Shown here: positions 1 to 6,774 of the stretch, in pieces
Layout of the letters: the number at the start of each line of letters is the position of its first letter
How positions within the stretch are numbered: position 1 is the stretch's first letter
Position numbers and translations under genes: made by a program
Source: Anaeromyxobacter sp.
GTDB lineage: Bacteria > Myxococcota > Myxococcia > Myxococcales > Anaeromyxobacteraceae
Assembly (NCBI GenBank): GCA_020028115.1
Contig: JAHWYA010000023.1
Location: forward strand, 1-10,631
Length of the DNA stretch: 10,631 bases
Direction: 5' to 3'
The notes under the pieces: model-generated
What the model saw: only the letters and a program-made list of their open reading frames with translations
Told to the model about the DNA's origin: nothing
Database searches by the model: none

Positions 1-1545
1 TGGACCGTCCGCGCGGTCGACGCGGAGTGCGCGCCGCCCGAGATCGCGGGCCGGGAGCCCGTCGCGCGCGTGCGGTTCGCCTGCCCCGGCACCTACGAGG
101 TGTCGCTCGCGGTGCGCGACCGCCTCGGCGTCCAGAGCGAGCCGGCGGTCGAGGAGGTCCACGTCCTCGCCGCGACCGGCGAGGCCGCCGTAATCGCCGG
201 CCCGGACCTCGCGACGGATCACCGCTGCTCCGGCGAGCCGCTCGTCTGCCGGACCGACACCGCCGTGAGCCTCGCCGCGTCGGCCGCGCCGGGCCTCTCG
301 CTGCGCTGGAGCGTCGAGCCGCCGGTGGAGCGGCCCCTCGACGACCGGCGCCGGGTCCGGTTCGTCCCGTCCGCGGACGTGCCGTCCCCGCGCGCGATCC
401 TCGAGACGGACGGCACCGCGATCTCGGGCGACTGGATCTTCCGCGTCGAGGCGCGCGACGCGTACGGCGTGCTCGGCGCCGCGGCGACGCGCGTGAGCGT
501 CCGGAACCGGGCGCCGGTCGTGACCGTCCACCCGGAGGCGCCGTTCCCCCACGCGTTCGACGCGGCGCGCTCGGTCTTCACCTCGTCGGGCGCGCTCGCG
601 TGGGAGGCGAGCGATCCGGACGGCGATCCGGTCGAGGTCGTCGGGATCTGGCGGCACGTCGGCGACGGCGACGGCGCGCGGTTCGACGGCGACTTCGCCG
701 GGACCGCCGTCCTGTTCGAGGTCGAGGTGCCCTACGACGCGCCCGAGGACGCGCTGCGCCTGCGCCGCGGCGAGGGGCTCTCCCGCCGCGTCGAGGTGAT
801 CGCGTGGGACTCGAACCGGACCGAGGGACGCGGGCACGCCGAGGTGGAGATCGGGAACCGGCCGCCCGTGAACCTGAACGGCGCCGTCGAGGCGGCCGTG
901 CCGCACGTGTTCGACCGCGAGCGCTCGAGGTACTTCGCCAAGGTGGGCAGGTGGACCTTCGTCGATCCGGACGGCGACCCGCTCTTCGGCGCGACCGAGG
1001 GCGCCGGTCCCTGCGACACCACCCTCGTCGAGGGGAACGAAGCGCGCGTCGAGTGCGCCGTCAGGTTCGACGGGATCCCGGCGGTCGAGCAGCTCGCGGG
1101 GCGGCGGACCTTCTCGGTGAACGTGCGCGATCCCTGGGATCGCGCCGGCGCCGCCCCGGTGCACTCCGTCACCGTCCTGAACTCCCCTCCGACGCTCGGG
1201 CACTCGGTCGCGCCCGCCACGGTGCCGATCGCGGGGTACGTGGACGTGTGGAACTTCCGCTGCCCGCTCACCATCTACGTGCGGGCGGTGACGTTCGAGG
1301 TGACGCCCGCCGTCGCGGACCCGGACGGCGACCCCGTCCTCGTCACGCCGGTGACCGTGGAGGGCGGAGCCGTGACCCCGGACCGGGCGGTCTGCACGGC
1401 GCCGGAGTGCGTGCACTTCCGGTTCGTGCAGCCGCAGCACTCCTTCCGGTGCCCCACCGCCGTCCTCCCGTCGAGCTTCCTCGTGGCGAGCGACGGCCTC
1501 GCGTCGCTCTGGGCCGGCGTCTCCCCGGCCTGGCAACGGGAGTGA
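1..1545 (+). CDS. Surface protein with PKD/Ig-like repeats, 5'-truncated by window edge
   Basis: The reading frame is open from the first base to the TGA at 1543-1545, so the window holds the last 514 residues and the true start lies outside it. The N-terminal part resembles the end of a PKD-type beta-sandwich (CPGTYEVSLAVRDRLG, near residues 28-43) followed by a second such domain ending in FRVEARDAYGVLG. Three further units follow, each opening with an N-x-x-P linker (NRAPV, NRPPV, NSPPT) and carrying DPDGDP. These motifs lie at 613, 964 and 1318, a spacing of 117-118 residues. Several paired cysteines (for example CSGEPLVC, and VCTAPEC in the last unit) fit an exported, oxidised protein. 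No transmembrane segment, sorting tail or catalytic motif is visible. Proteins of this build are usually secreted or outer-surface lipoproteins in adhesion or binding, but the signal region is missing and no ligand can be named. It converges on purL. Confidence 0.8.
   Translation, partial: WTVRAVDAECAPPEIAGREPVARVRFACPGTYEVSLAVRDRLGVQSEPAVEEVHVLAATGEAAVIAGPDLATDHRCSGEPLVCRTDTAVSLAASAAPGLSLRWSVEPPVERPLDDRRRVRFVPSADVPSPRAILETDGTAISGDWIFRVEARDAYGVLGAAATRVSVRNRAPVVTVHPEAPFPHAFDAARSVFTSSGALAWEASDPDGDPVEVVGIWRHVGDGDGARFDGDFAGTAVLFEVEVPYDAPEDALRLRRGEGLSRRVEVIAWDSNRTEGRGHAEVEIGNRPPVNLNGAVEAAVPHVFDRERSRYFAKVGRWTFVDPDGDPLFGATEGAGPCDTTLVEGNEARVECAVRFDGIPAVEQLAGRRTFSVNVRDPWDRAGAAPVHSVTVLNSPPTLGHSVAPATVPIAGYVDVWNFRCPLTIYVRAVTFEVTPAVADPDGDPVLVTPVTVEGGAVTPDRAVCTAPECVHFRFVQPQHSFRCPTAVLPSSFLVASDGLASLWAGVSPAWQRE
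505..1545 (+). repeat. Three diverged ~117-residue Ig/PKD-like protein repeats
   Basis: Units begin at the linker codons for NRAPV (505), NRPPV (856) and NSPPT (1180). Each carries DPDGDP about 36-46 residues later (613, 964, 1318), and the motif spacing is 351 and 354 bases. The first two units also share PHAFD/PHVFD and a W before the motif (ALAWEASDPDGDP, RWTFVDPDGDP). The units are clearly related but well diverged in DNA, so this is an old domain duplication and not a recent tandem array. The DPDGDP loop is a typical acidic, possibly calcium-binding turn in cadherin- and PKD-like surface domains; that role is inferred. Confidence 0.7.
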
Positions 1546-1550
1546 AGCTT

Positions 1551-3824
1551 TCAGGCGTTCGAGAGCGAGAAGTGCGCGGTGTCGCGGCGCAGCACGCTCG
1601 GGACGCCGTCGCGCCAGGCGCGGGCGAGGTCCGCGACGGGCACCGAGAGCGCCCCGTCGATCTCGAGCCGGTCGCCGCCGACGACGCCGAGCCGGACGAC
1701 TGGCGCGCCGCACTCCTGCGCGATGGTGAGGAGCCGCTGCGCGTTCGCGTTCGGCAGCGACACGACGATCCGGCTCGCGTCCTCGCCGAAGAGGACGAAG
1801 TCCTTGCGGGCCGGGAACGGGACGCGGACCGCCGCGCCGACGAACGGGGCGGGCGCGCCGGCGGGCGCGTCGTGCATCATGCAGCACTCCGCGAGCGCGA
1901 CGGCGAGGCCGCCGTCGGAGCAGTCGTGCGCGGAGGAGAGCAGCCCCTCGCGGATCGCGCGCCGGACGGTCTCCTGCACGGCCTTCTCGCGCACGAGGTC
2001 GAGCGCCGGCGGGCGGCCCGCCTCCTTGCCGAACTCGCAGGCGAGGTACTCGGAGCCGCCGACCTCGCCCTGGAGCGAGCCGACGAGCGCGATGACGTCC
2101 CCGGCGCTCCGGAACGCGCTCTGGCACGAGCGATCGACCGGCTCGACGAGCCCGACCATGCCGACGGTCGGCGTCGGGAGGATCCCCTGCCCCTCGGTCT
2201 CGTTGTAGAGCGACACGTTCCCGGAGACGACCGGGGTCCCGAGCGCGCGGCAGGCGTCGCCGATGCCGCGGACGCACTCGGCGAACTGCCACATGATCTC
2301 GGGCTTCTCGGGGTTGCCGAAGTTGAGGCAGTCGGTGATCGCGATGGGCTCGCCGCCGACGCAGGCGATGTTGCGCGCGCACTCCGCGACCGCGTGCATC
2401 GCGCCGAGGTGCGGATCGAGGAAGCACCAGCGGCCGTTCGCGGCGACCGAGAGCGCGATCCCCTTCTTCGCGTGGCGCGCGTCCCCCACCGCGATGCGGA
2501 CGAGGGCCGCGTCGCCGCCGGGCCGCACCGCGCCGACGAGCCGCACCATGTGGTCGTACTGCCGGTAGACCCACTCCTTCGACGCGATGGTCGGCCGCGC
2601 GAGGAGCCTCAGGAGCGCCGCGCCGAGGTCCTGCGGCGCCGGCAGGGTCGCGGGGTCGAAGCGGTGCAGCTCGGGGAGCGCCGGGTGCGGCTTCATCGGC
2701 CGCTCGTACTTCGGCGCGCCCTCGGTGAGCGGGTCGACCGGGAGGTCCGCGACGAGCTGGCCGTGCCAGTACGCGCGCCAGCGGCCGCTGCTCGTCACCT
2801 TCCCGATCACCGCGACGTCGAGGTCCCACTTGCGGCAGATCCGGCGGACGATCTCCTCCTTGCCCTCGGCGGCGACGAGGAGCATCCGCTCCTGCGACTC
2901 GGAGAGGAGGATCTCGTACGGCGTCATCTTCTCCTCGCGCATCGGGACCTGGTCGAGGAGGAGGTCGAGGCCGTTCCCGCCGCGCCCCGCCATCTCCACC
3001 GACGACGAGGTGAGGCCCGCCGCCCCCATGTCCTGGATGCCGACGACGGCGTCCGTCTGGAACAGCTCGAGGCACGCCTCGAGGAGCAGCTTCTCCATGA
3101 ACGGGTCGCCGACCTGCACCGTCGGGCGCTTCTCCTCGGTCGACGCGTCGAACTCCGCCGACGCCATCGTGGCGCCGTGGATGCCGTCCCGGCCGGTCTT
3201 CGCCCCGATGTACATGACGGGGTTGCCGACGCCCGCGGCGGTGCCGCGGAAGATCTTGTCCGCCGGCAGGATGCCGAGCGTGAAGGCGTTCACGAGGCAG
3301 TTGCCGTTGTAGGAGGGGTGGAACATCACCTCGCCCCCGACCGTCGGCACGCCCATGCAGTTGCCGTAGCCGCCGATGCCCGCGACGACGCCCTCGAGCA
3401 GGTAGGCGGTCTTCGGGTGGGCGGGGTCGCCGAAGCGGAGCGAGTTCATCGACGCGATCGGCCGCGCGCCCATCGTGAACACGTCGCGGAGGATGCCGCC
3501 GACGCCGGTCGCGGCGCCCTGGTAAGGCTCGATGTAGCTCGGGTGGTTGTGGCTCTCCATCTTGAACGCGGCGGCGAGGCCGTCGCCGAGGTCGACGACG
3601 CCCGCGTTCTCCCCTGGCCCCTGGAGGACGCGCGGGCCAGAGGTGGGGAAGGTCTTGAGATGCACGCGCGACGACTTGTAGGAGCAGTGCTCGCTCCACA
3701 TCACCGAGAAGACCCCGAGCTCGGTCAGGTTCGGCTCGCGGCCGAGGTGCTTCTGGATCCGCTCGTACTCGTCCGGCTTGAGCCCGTGCTGCGCGACGGC
3801 CTCGGGCGTGATCTTCTCGGTCAT
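1551..3824 (-). CDS. purL: Phosphoribosylformylglycinamidine synthase, PurL subunit (small type)
   Basis: This is the FGAM synthase catalytic subunit of de novo purine synthesis: FGAR, ATP and ammonia give FGAM. At 757 residues it is the small PurL, which works in the cytosol with PurS and the glutaminase PurQ; neither is in this window. The start at ATG 3824 gives [15 protein letters not shown], and the frame open further upstream is discarded because it overlaps the lipoprotein gene. Visible signatures are [10 protein letters not shown] with the active-site His at residue 46, the nucleotide and metal site KMESHNHPS (88-96), [13 protein letters not shown] glycine loops, [25 protein letters not shown], and [14 protein letters not shown] in the second AIR-synthase-like half. 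No Shine-Dalgarno stands before the ATG; a 12-bp repeat occupies that place. It lies 85 bases downstream of the lipoprotein gene. The identification is firm. Confidence 0.97.
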   Translation of the reverse strand: MTEKITPEAVAQHGLKPDEYERIQKHLGREPNLTELGVFSVMWSEHCSYKSSRVHLKTFPTSGPRVLQGPGENAGVVDLGDGLAAAFKMESHNHPSYIEPYQGAATGVGGILRDVFTMGARPIASMNSLRFGDPAHPKTAYLLEGVVAGIGGYGNCMGVPTVGGEVMFHPSYNGNCLVNAFTLGILPADKIFRGTAAGVGNPVMYIGAKTGRDGIHGATMASAEFDASTEEKRPTVQVGDPFMEKLLLEACLELFQTDAVVGIQDMGAAGLTSSSVEMAGRGGNGLDLLLDQVPMREEKMTPYEILLSESQERMLLVAAEGKEEIVRRICRKWDLDVAVIGKVTSSGRWRAYWHGQLVADLPVDPLTEGAPKYERPMKPHPALPELHRFDPATLPAPQDLGAALLRLLARPTIASKEWVYRQYDHMVRLVGAVRPGGDAALVRIAVGDARHAKKGIALSVAANGRWCFLDPHLGAMHAVAECARNIACVGGEPIAITDCLNFGNPEKPEIMWQFAECVRGIGDACRALGTPVVSGNVSLYNETEGQGILPTPTVGMVGLVEPVDRSCQSAFRSAGDVIALVGSLQGEVGGSEYLACEFGKEAGRPPALDLVREKAVQETVRRAIREGLLSSAHDCSDGGLAVALAECCMMHDAPAGAPAPFVGAAVRVPFPARKDFVLFGEDASRIVVSLPNANAQRLLTIAQECGAPVVRLGVVGGDRLEIDGALSVPVADLARAWRDGVPSVLRRDTAHFSLSNA

Positions 3825-3858
3825 GAGGCCGCGGATGATAGCCGCGGAGGCCGCGGAT
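3825..3858 (-). promoter_or_regulatory. Exact 12-bp direct repeat abutting the purL start, possible operator or leader element
   Basis: On the purL strand the 12-mer ATCCGCGGCCTC occurs at 3858-3847 and again at 3836-3825, the second copy ending directly at the ATG. The copies are 22 bp apart, close to two helical turns. Each contains the palindrome CCGCGG, and a third CCGCGG lies at 3842-3847. The repeat takes the place of a ribosome binding site. A protein operator, an RNA leader element or chance in GC-rich sequence are all possible. The repeat is seen; any function is inferred. Confidence 0.35.
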
Positions 3859-3909
3859 TTCGACCCTGGAGAGGAGCCGTGCGAGGGGGCGGACGGCGCG
3901 GGCCCGTTC

Positions 3910-4587
3910 CTAGGGGGGCGGTGCGGTTCGGCAGGCGACGTGCGCGCCGGGCGCCTCGTCCACGGAGCAGGTCCCCGCGCCCTGGAGGTTGTCGAGGGTG
4001 CTGCCGGACGAGACGCTGCCCGTGACCAGGCCGTCGGAGTGGAGCTTCGCGCTCGCGCCGCCGGTGAGGGTGACGACCGCTCCGCTCGTCGCATACTGCG
4101 GCTCGACGGTGATCGCATCGAGCGTCGCGCTCGCGAGGACGACGGTGAGGAGCGGGCCGACCGGGGCCGACTCCGGCGTCCGCTTCAGCTGGATCGAGGC
4201 GCCTCCGCTCCCCTCCGCGTAGAGGAAGGACGGCACCGTCACGACGACGCTCGGCCGGATCACCGGGTCCACGCCGTGGTCGATCTCGACGTGGAGGACC
4301 TGGAACGTCATCGAGCCGACCTTCACCGATTTGACGAACGTGTCGATGCTCCCGACGACGTTCGAGTCGGCCACCACGGTCACGGCCTTCGCGCCGCCCA
4401 CCGTCACGTACCCGGCGATCCCCTGGTCGACGCGGAGCCCGTCGAAGTCGGCCTCGTCGCGCGGCTGCTCGAGCAGGACACCGCTGCCCTGGATCGGTGG
4501 GTCGCACCCGGCGAGGAGCCCGGCGGCAAGGAAGGCGAGGGCGCGCGCCACGCGCGAAACGTCCCGCGATTTCCGGCACTGGGGCAT
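3910..4587 (-). CDS. GIN-domain (DUF2807-like) lipoprotein
   Basis: This is a 225-residue exported protein. The N terminus has basic residues ([11 protein letters not shown]), a hydrophobic stretch and the lipobox LAGC, with the lipidated Cys at residue 28. Asp at +2 would favour inner-membrane retention by the E. coli rule, which may not hold here. From about residue 45 the sequence is rich in short beta-strands in the pattern of head-GIN/DUF2807 domains: [38 protein letters not shown] and [16 protein letters not shown]. That fold is a parallel beta-helix-like stack of unknown function. The tail has two cysteines ([15 protein letters not shown]) that could form a disulfide. ATG 4587 is chosen because GGAG (4599-4596) sits 8 bases upstream and the lipoprotein signal begins there; an in-frame start at 4638 adds no sensible signal. 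A candidate sigma-54 promoter lies upstream. Confidence 0.82.
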   Translation of the reverse strand: MPQCRKSRDVSRVARALAFLAAGLLAGCDPPIQGSGVLLEQPRDEADFDGLRVDQGIAGYVTVGGAKAVTVVADSNVVGSIDTFVKSVKVGSMTFQVLHVEIDHGVDPVIRPSVVVTVPSFLYAEGSGGASIQLKRTPESAPVGPLLTVVLASATLDAITVEPQYATSGAVVTLTGGASAKLHSDGLVTGSVSSGSTLDNLQGAGTCSVDEAPGAHVACRTAPPP

Positions 4588-4646
4588 CCGCTCTGCTCCG
4601 CGAGCGGCCGCGCCTCCCAGCCCGGCCGCCACGCCCACAGGATACT

Positions 4647-4662
4647 TGCAACGCGCTCGCCA
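4647..4662 (-). promoter_or_regulatory. Candidate sigma-54 (-24/-12) promoter of the GIN-domain lipoprotein gene
   Basis: The minus strand reads TGGCGAGCGCGTTGCA. The sigma-54 consensus is TGGCACGRNNNTTGCW, and the match covers TGGC, the G at position 7, TTGC and the final A, with the obligatory 10 bases between the GG and GC pairs. Transcription would start near 4636, giving a leader of about 50 bases that contains the GGAG and the ATG at 4587. Sigma-54 promoters are common in myxobacteria. The match is by eye and the genome is GC-rich, so chance cannot be excluded. Confidence 0.45.
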
Positions 4663-4694
4663 TCCGAGCCCGCCGGCGGGTTTCCGCGAAGGGA

Positions 4695-4716
4695 CGCGTG
4701 ACGGCGCTCACACGCG
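4695..4716. promoter_or_regulatory. 22-bp inverted repeat CGCGTG-N10-CACGCG, possible activator site or terminator stem
   Basis: CGCGTG (4695-4700) is mirrored by CACGCG (4711-4716), and an overlapping inner pair GTGA/TCAC (4698-4701, 4708-4711) shares the same axis. The site lies about 60-80 bases upstream of the inferred sigma-54 start, where an enhancer-binding activator could sit. It is also 18 bases downstream of the hydrolase stop, so it could instead be an RNA hairpin ending that transcript. A perfect 12-bp palindrome CCCGCCGGCGGG (4669-4680) lies between it and the promoter. Confidence 0.35.
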
Positions 4717-4733
4717 CGGACCGCCCGGCCGAG

Positions 4734-5786
4734 CTACTCCGGCGGGTGGGCCTCGGCGCGCGCGTCCGCCGCGCGCCCCACGACGAGCGTCTCGCCGACC
4801 GCGAGGACGCGCACCCTCGACGGGTCGAGGCCGAGCCGACCGCGCTCCGCCTCGAGCCGCCGCGGCGGTTCGTCGAGCGGCTCGTCGGCGAGCTTGAACG
4901 TGCCCCAGTGCATCGGGACGAGGGTCCGGGCGCCGAGGTCCCCGAACGCGCGGAGCGCCTGCTCCGGCGTGACGTGCTGCTGCTCCATGAACCACCCGGG
5001 GTCGTACGCGCCGATCGGCAGGAGCGCTGCGTCCATGGCGGGGAAGCGCGCCGCGATCTCCTTGAACCCGCCGAAGTAGGCGGTGTCGCCGGAGTGGTAC
5101 ACGGTCGACCGCGTCCCCTCGACGACGAACCCGCCCCAGAGCGTCCGGTTCGTGTCGAAGAGCCCTCGGCGGCTCCAGTGCTGCGACGGGACGAAGGTGA
5201 TCCGGACGCCGCGCACCTTCGTCGCCGTCCACCACCCGAGCTCGGTCGCGAAGAGCTTCCGCTCCCGGAAGAAGGGCTCGAGCCCGAGACCGCCGACGAT
5301 CGGCGCCCCGACTTGCTCGATCGTCGGGAGGTCGAGGTGGTCGTAGTGGGAGTGCGTGACGAGCACCGCGTCGATGGGCGGGAGGTCCTCGATCGCGACG
5401 CCGGGCCCGACGTTCCGGCTGATGCCGCCGAAGATGGTGGGCCGGAGCGCGGGGTCGACGAGGAGCGAGACCCCGTCGAGCTGGACGAGGAAGCTCGCGT
5501 GGCCGAGCCAGGTGAGCCGCGCGGGCTCGCCCGGCGCGGGCGGCGTCTTCAGGAGCCGCAGGTCGGGGGCGACGGCGGGGACCGGCGAGCGGTCGGGCGA
5601 GGAGCGTCGCTGCCCCGTGATCCGGTCCCAGACGCTCCAGCGGAGCACCGCGCCGATCCCGTGGGGCGGCCTCCCGTCGAGGTTGGCGAACCGCCCCTCG
5701 GCGTCGCGGGGCTGGACGAACGCGGACAGGATCATGGCGGTCACGGCGAGGGGGACGGCGACGAGGACCCGCGGCAGCATCTTCAC
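4734..5786 (-). CDS. NAPE-PLD/RomA-like metallo-beta-lactamase-fold hydrolase
   Basis: This is a 350-residue metal-dependent hydrolase. The N terminus (VLVAVPLAVTAMILSAF, residues 7-23) is a signal peptide or membrane anchor. The fold starts at LTWLGHASFLVQLDGV, with the metal motif THSHYDHLD (His145, His147, Asp149, His150), YHSGDTAYF (Asp234) and PMHWGTF near the end. The blocks PSQHWSRRGLFDTNRTLWGG, PIGAYDPGWFM and QHVTPEQAL match the family of N-acylphosphatidylethanolamine phospholipase D and bacterial RomA/YjcS proteins more closely than generic UlaG-like proteins. In animals that enzyme releases N-acylethanolamines from membrane lipid; the bacterial substrate is not known, so a phospholipid role is only inferred. 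GTG 5786 is preferred over ATG 5780 because ACGAGG (5797-5792) lies 5 bases from the GTG. It starts 32 bases after the exonuclease stop and is probably co-transcribed with it. Confidence 0.88.
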   Translation of the reverse strand: MKMLPRVLVAVPLAVTAMILSAFVQPRDAEGRFANLDGRPPHGIGAVLRWSVWDRITGQRRSSPDRSPVPAVAPDLRLLKTPPAPGEPARLTWLGHASFLVQLDGVSLLVDPALRPTIFGGISRNVGPGVAIEDLPPIDAVLVTHSHYDHLDLPTIEQVGAPIVGGLGLEPFFRERKLFATELGWWTATKVRGVRITFVPSQHWSRRGLFDTNRTLWGGFVVEGTRSTVYHSGDTAYFGGFKEIAARFPAMDAALLPIGAYDPGWFMEQQHVTPEQALRAFGDLGARTLVPMHWGTFKLADEPLDEPPRRLEAERGRLGLDPSRVRVLAVGETLVVGRAADARAEAHPPE

Positions 5787-5818
5787 GGACGCCTCGTAAC
5801 CGGAGGAGGGGCGGGACG

Positions 5819-6622
5819 CTACAGCGACAGGAGGAGCTTCGTCACGTCGTACGCGACGTCGCCGCGCTCCCGGACCGGCACGGGCGCCGCGGGCAGCCGG
5901 AGCCGCTCGATCATCCGGTTGTAGCCGAGGTCCATCAGCGTCCGGAGGTTCACCGCGTCGTGGAGGTTGTAGTCCGCGAACAGCCGGAGCGCCGCGGCGT
6001 CCCCCGCGAGGTGCGCGCGCCACAGCCGGACCGCGTCGCGACCCGACAGCCCGAGGAGGTGGGCCGGCCGGCCGACGCCGGTGTCGAGCTCGAGGAGCTT
6101 GAGCCCGCCCTCGTGCCCCAGCCGCGCCCAGAGGTGGCGCAGGTCCACGTGCGCCCGCGGCGGCCGCCAGCCCGGGAACGCGCGGCGGAGCACCGGGACG
6201 TCGAAGGAGAGGCCGTTGAACGTCACGAGGAGCCTCCAGCCGCGCGCCTCCTCCGGGAAGCGCTCGAGGTCGCGCCCCGCGAGGAGCACCCGCGGCCCGC
6301 GCGCGTCGAGGAAGCCGATCGCCGTGAGCGCGTCGCCGTCGGTCTCGACGTCGAGGAACGCGGCCCCGTCGCCGAACGCGCCGTAGAGCCGCCAGCGCTC
6401 GGTGCGCGGGAGCATCGCCGCGAGGGTCTCCGAGTCCCCCGCCGCGAGCGCATCGCGCGCCCGCGCGACCGCCGCCCGGATCCGCGCGTCGAGCCTCGGC
6501 GAGATCCCCGGCGCGTGGGCGGCGGCCCGGAGGTCGTCCCAGCACCGGACTCCGGCGTCCCAGAGCTGGGACTCGAGCCACGGCCCGACGCCGGACGCGA
6601 TGCGGAAGGACGAGCGGATCAC
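5819..6622 (-). CDS. YprB/MrfB-like RNase H-fold 3'-5' exonuclease (RNase_H_2)
   Basis: This is a 267-residue DEDD-type nuclease. Residues 6-35 form a helix-hairpin-helix-like entry (IASGVGPWLESQLWDAGVRC, then WDDL), as is usual ahead of this domain. The catalytic acids are in AAFLDVETDG (Asp91, Glu93), VTFNGLSFDVPVLRR (Asp141) and YNLHDAVNLRTLM (Asp222). HVDLRHLWARLG followed by GGLKLLE is the conserved mid-domain block. All four acids are present, so it should be active, acting in the cytoplasm on nucleic acid. B. subtilis YprB (MrfB) works with the helicase MrfA in mitomycin-lesion repair; a similar role here is inferred from family and from the helicase gene upstream. The start is GTG 6622. 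An ATG further upstream meets a stop after three codons, and no good Shine-Dalgarno is seen. An in-frame later start would cut the helix-hairpin region. Confidence 0.88.
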   Translation of the reverse strand: MIRSSFRIASGVGPWLESQLWDAGVRCWDDLRAAAHAPGISPRLDARIRAAVARARDALAAGDSETLAAMLPRTERWRLYGAFGDGAAFLDVETDGDALTAIGFLDARGPRVLLAGRDLERFPEEARGWRLLVTFNGLSFDVPVLRRAFPGWRPPRAHVDLRHLWARLGHEGGLKLLELDTGVGRPAHLLGLSGRDAVRLWRAHLAGDAAALRLFADYNLHDAVNLRTLMDLGYNRMIERLRLPAAPVPVRERGDVAYDVTKLLLSL

Positions 6623-6638
6623 GCCGGCGGGAGCTTAC

Positions 6639-6680
6639 GGCGCCATGGGGCGCCGCCGCAAAGCCCGCCGGGGCGGCGGG
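6639..6680 (-). other. Two adjacent stem-loops upstream of the exonuclease gene
   Basis: GGCGCC (6639-6644) and GGCGCC (6649-6654) flank ATGG. CCCGCC (6664-6669) and GGCGGG (6675-6680) flank GGGGC. On the minus strand the second stem is followed by CTTTGC, and the first lies 17 bases before the GTG start of the exonuclease gene. They could shape the exonuclease mRNA leader or end helicase transcripts. Neither has a run of T, so they are not classic terminators. Confidence 0.4.
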
Positions 6681-6690
6681 GGCGAGCGCA

Positions 6691-6714
6691 GGGGCAGCCG
6701 GATGAGGCTGCCCC
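6691..6714 (-). terminator. Perfect 9-bp GC stem-loop downstream of the helicase gene
   Basis: GGGGCAGCC (6691-6699) pairs without mismatch with GGCTGCCCC (6706-6714) around a six-base loop GGATGA. It lies about 60 bases past the helicase stop, between that gene and the exonuclease gene. It is the strongest hairpin in the window. It lacks a T tract on either strand, so it may slow or partly stop transcription, protect mRNA ends, or be part of an intergenic repeat. Confidence 0.5.
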
Positions 6715-6730
6715 GGAGCGAGCGGGGGTT

Positions 6731-6773
6731 CGGGGGGGCGCGAGCCGAGCGTAGCGAGGCGAGTGTCCCCCCG
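6731..6773 (-). repeat. G7...C6 stem enclosing GAGCGTAGCGAG-type sequence, possible intergenic repeat
   Basis: CGGGGGG (6731-6737) pairs with CCCCCCG (6767-6773) one base past the helicase stop codon. The 29-base loop holds CGAGCCGAGCGTAGCGAGG. Such quasi-palindromic GAGCGTAGCGAG sequences are, from memory, frequent in intergenic regions of GC-rich genomes. Only one copy is in this window, so calling it a genome repeat is inference. Confidence 0.4.
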
Positions 6774-6774
6774 T

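Noticed and set aside
27..4025. 1332-codon open frame on the plus strand across the surface-protein gene, purL and the lipoprotein gene
   Set aside because: It is an Arg/Ala/Gly-rich translation with no domain, runs antisense to purL and in a different frame through the first gene; long shadow frames are expected at this GC content.
3825..4118. N-terminal extension of purL up to 4118
   Set aside because: It overlaps the lipoprotein coding region and is Ser/Pro/Arg-rich; PurL proteins begin near MTEKITPE.
4588..4638. Alternative lipoprotein start at 4638
   Set aside because: It would put 17 residues before the signal peptide and starts at about the inferred transcription start; ATG 4587 has a GGAG 8 bases upstream.
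4497..5924. 475-codon plus-strand open frame
   Set aside because: It is antisense to the NAPE-PLD-like hydrolase, has a low-complexity composition and no recognisable motif.
5787..6581. N-terminal extension of the hydrolase up to 6581
   Set aside because: It runs in another frame through the exonuclease gene; the hydrolase has its own ribosome site and hydrophobic N terminus at GTG 5786.
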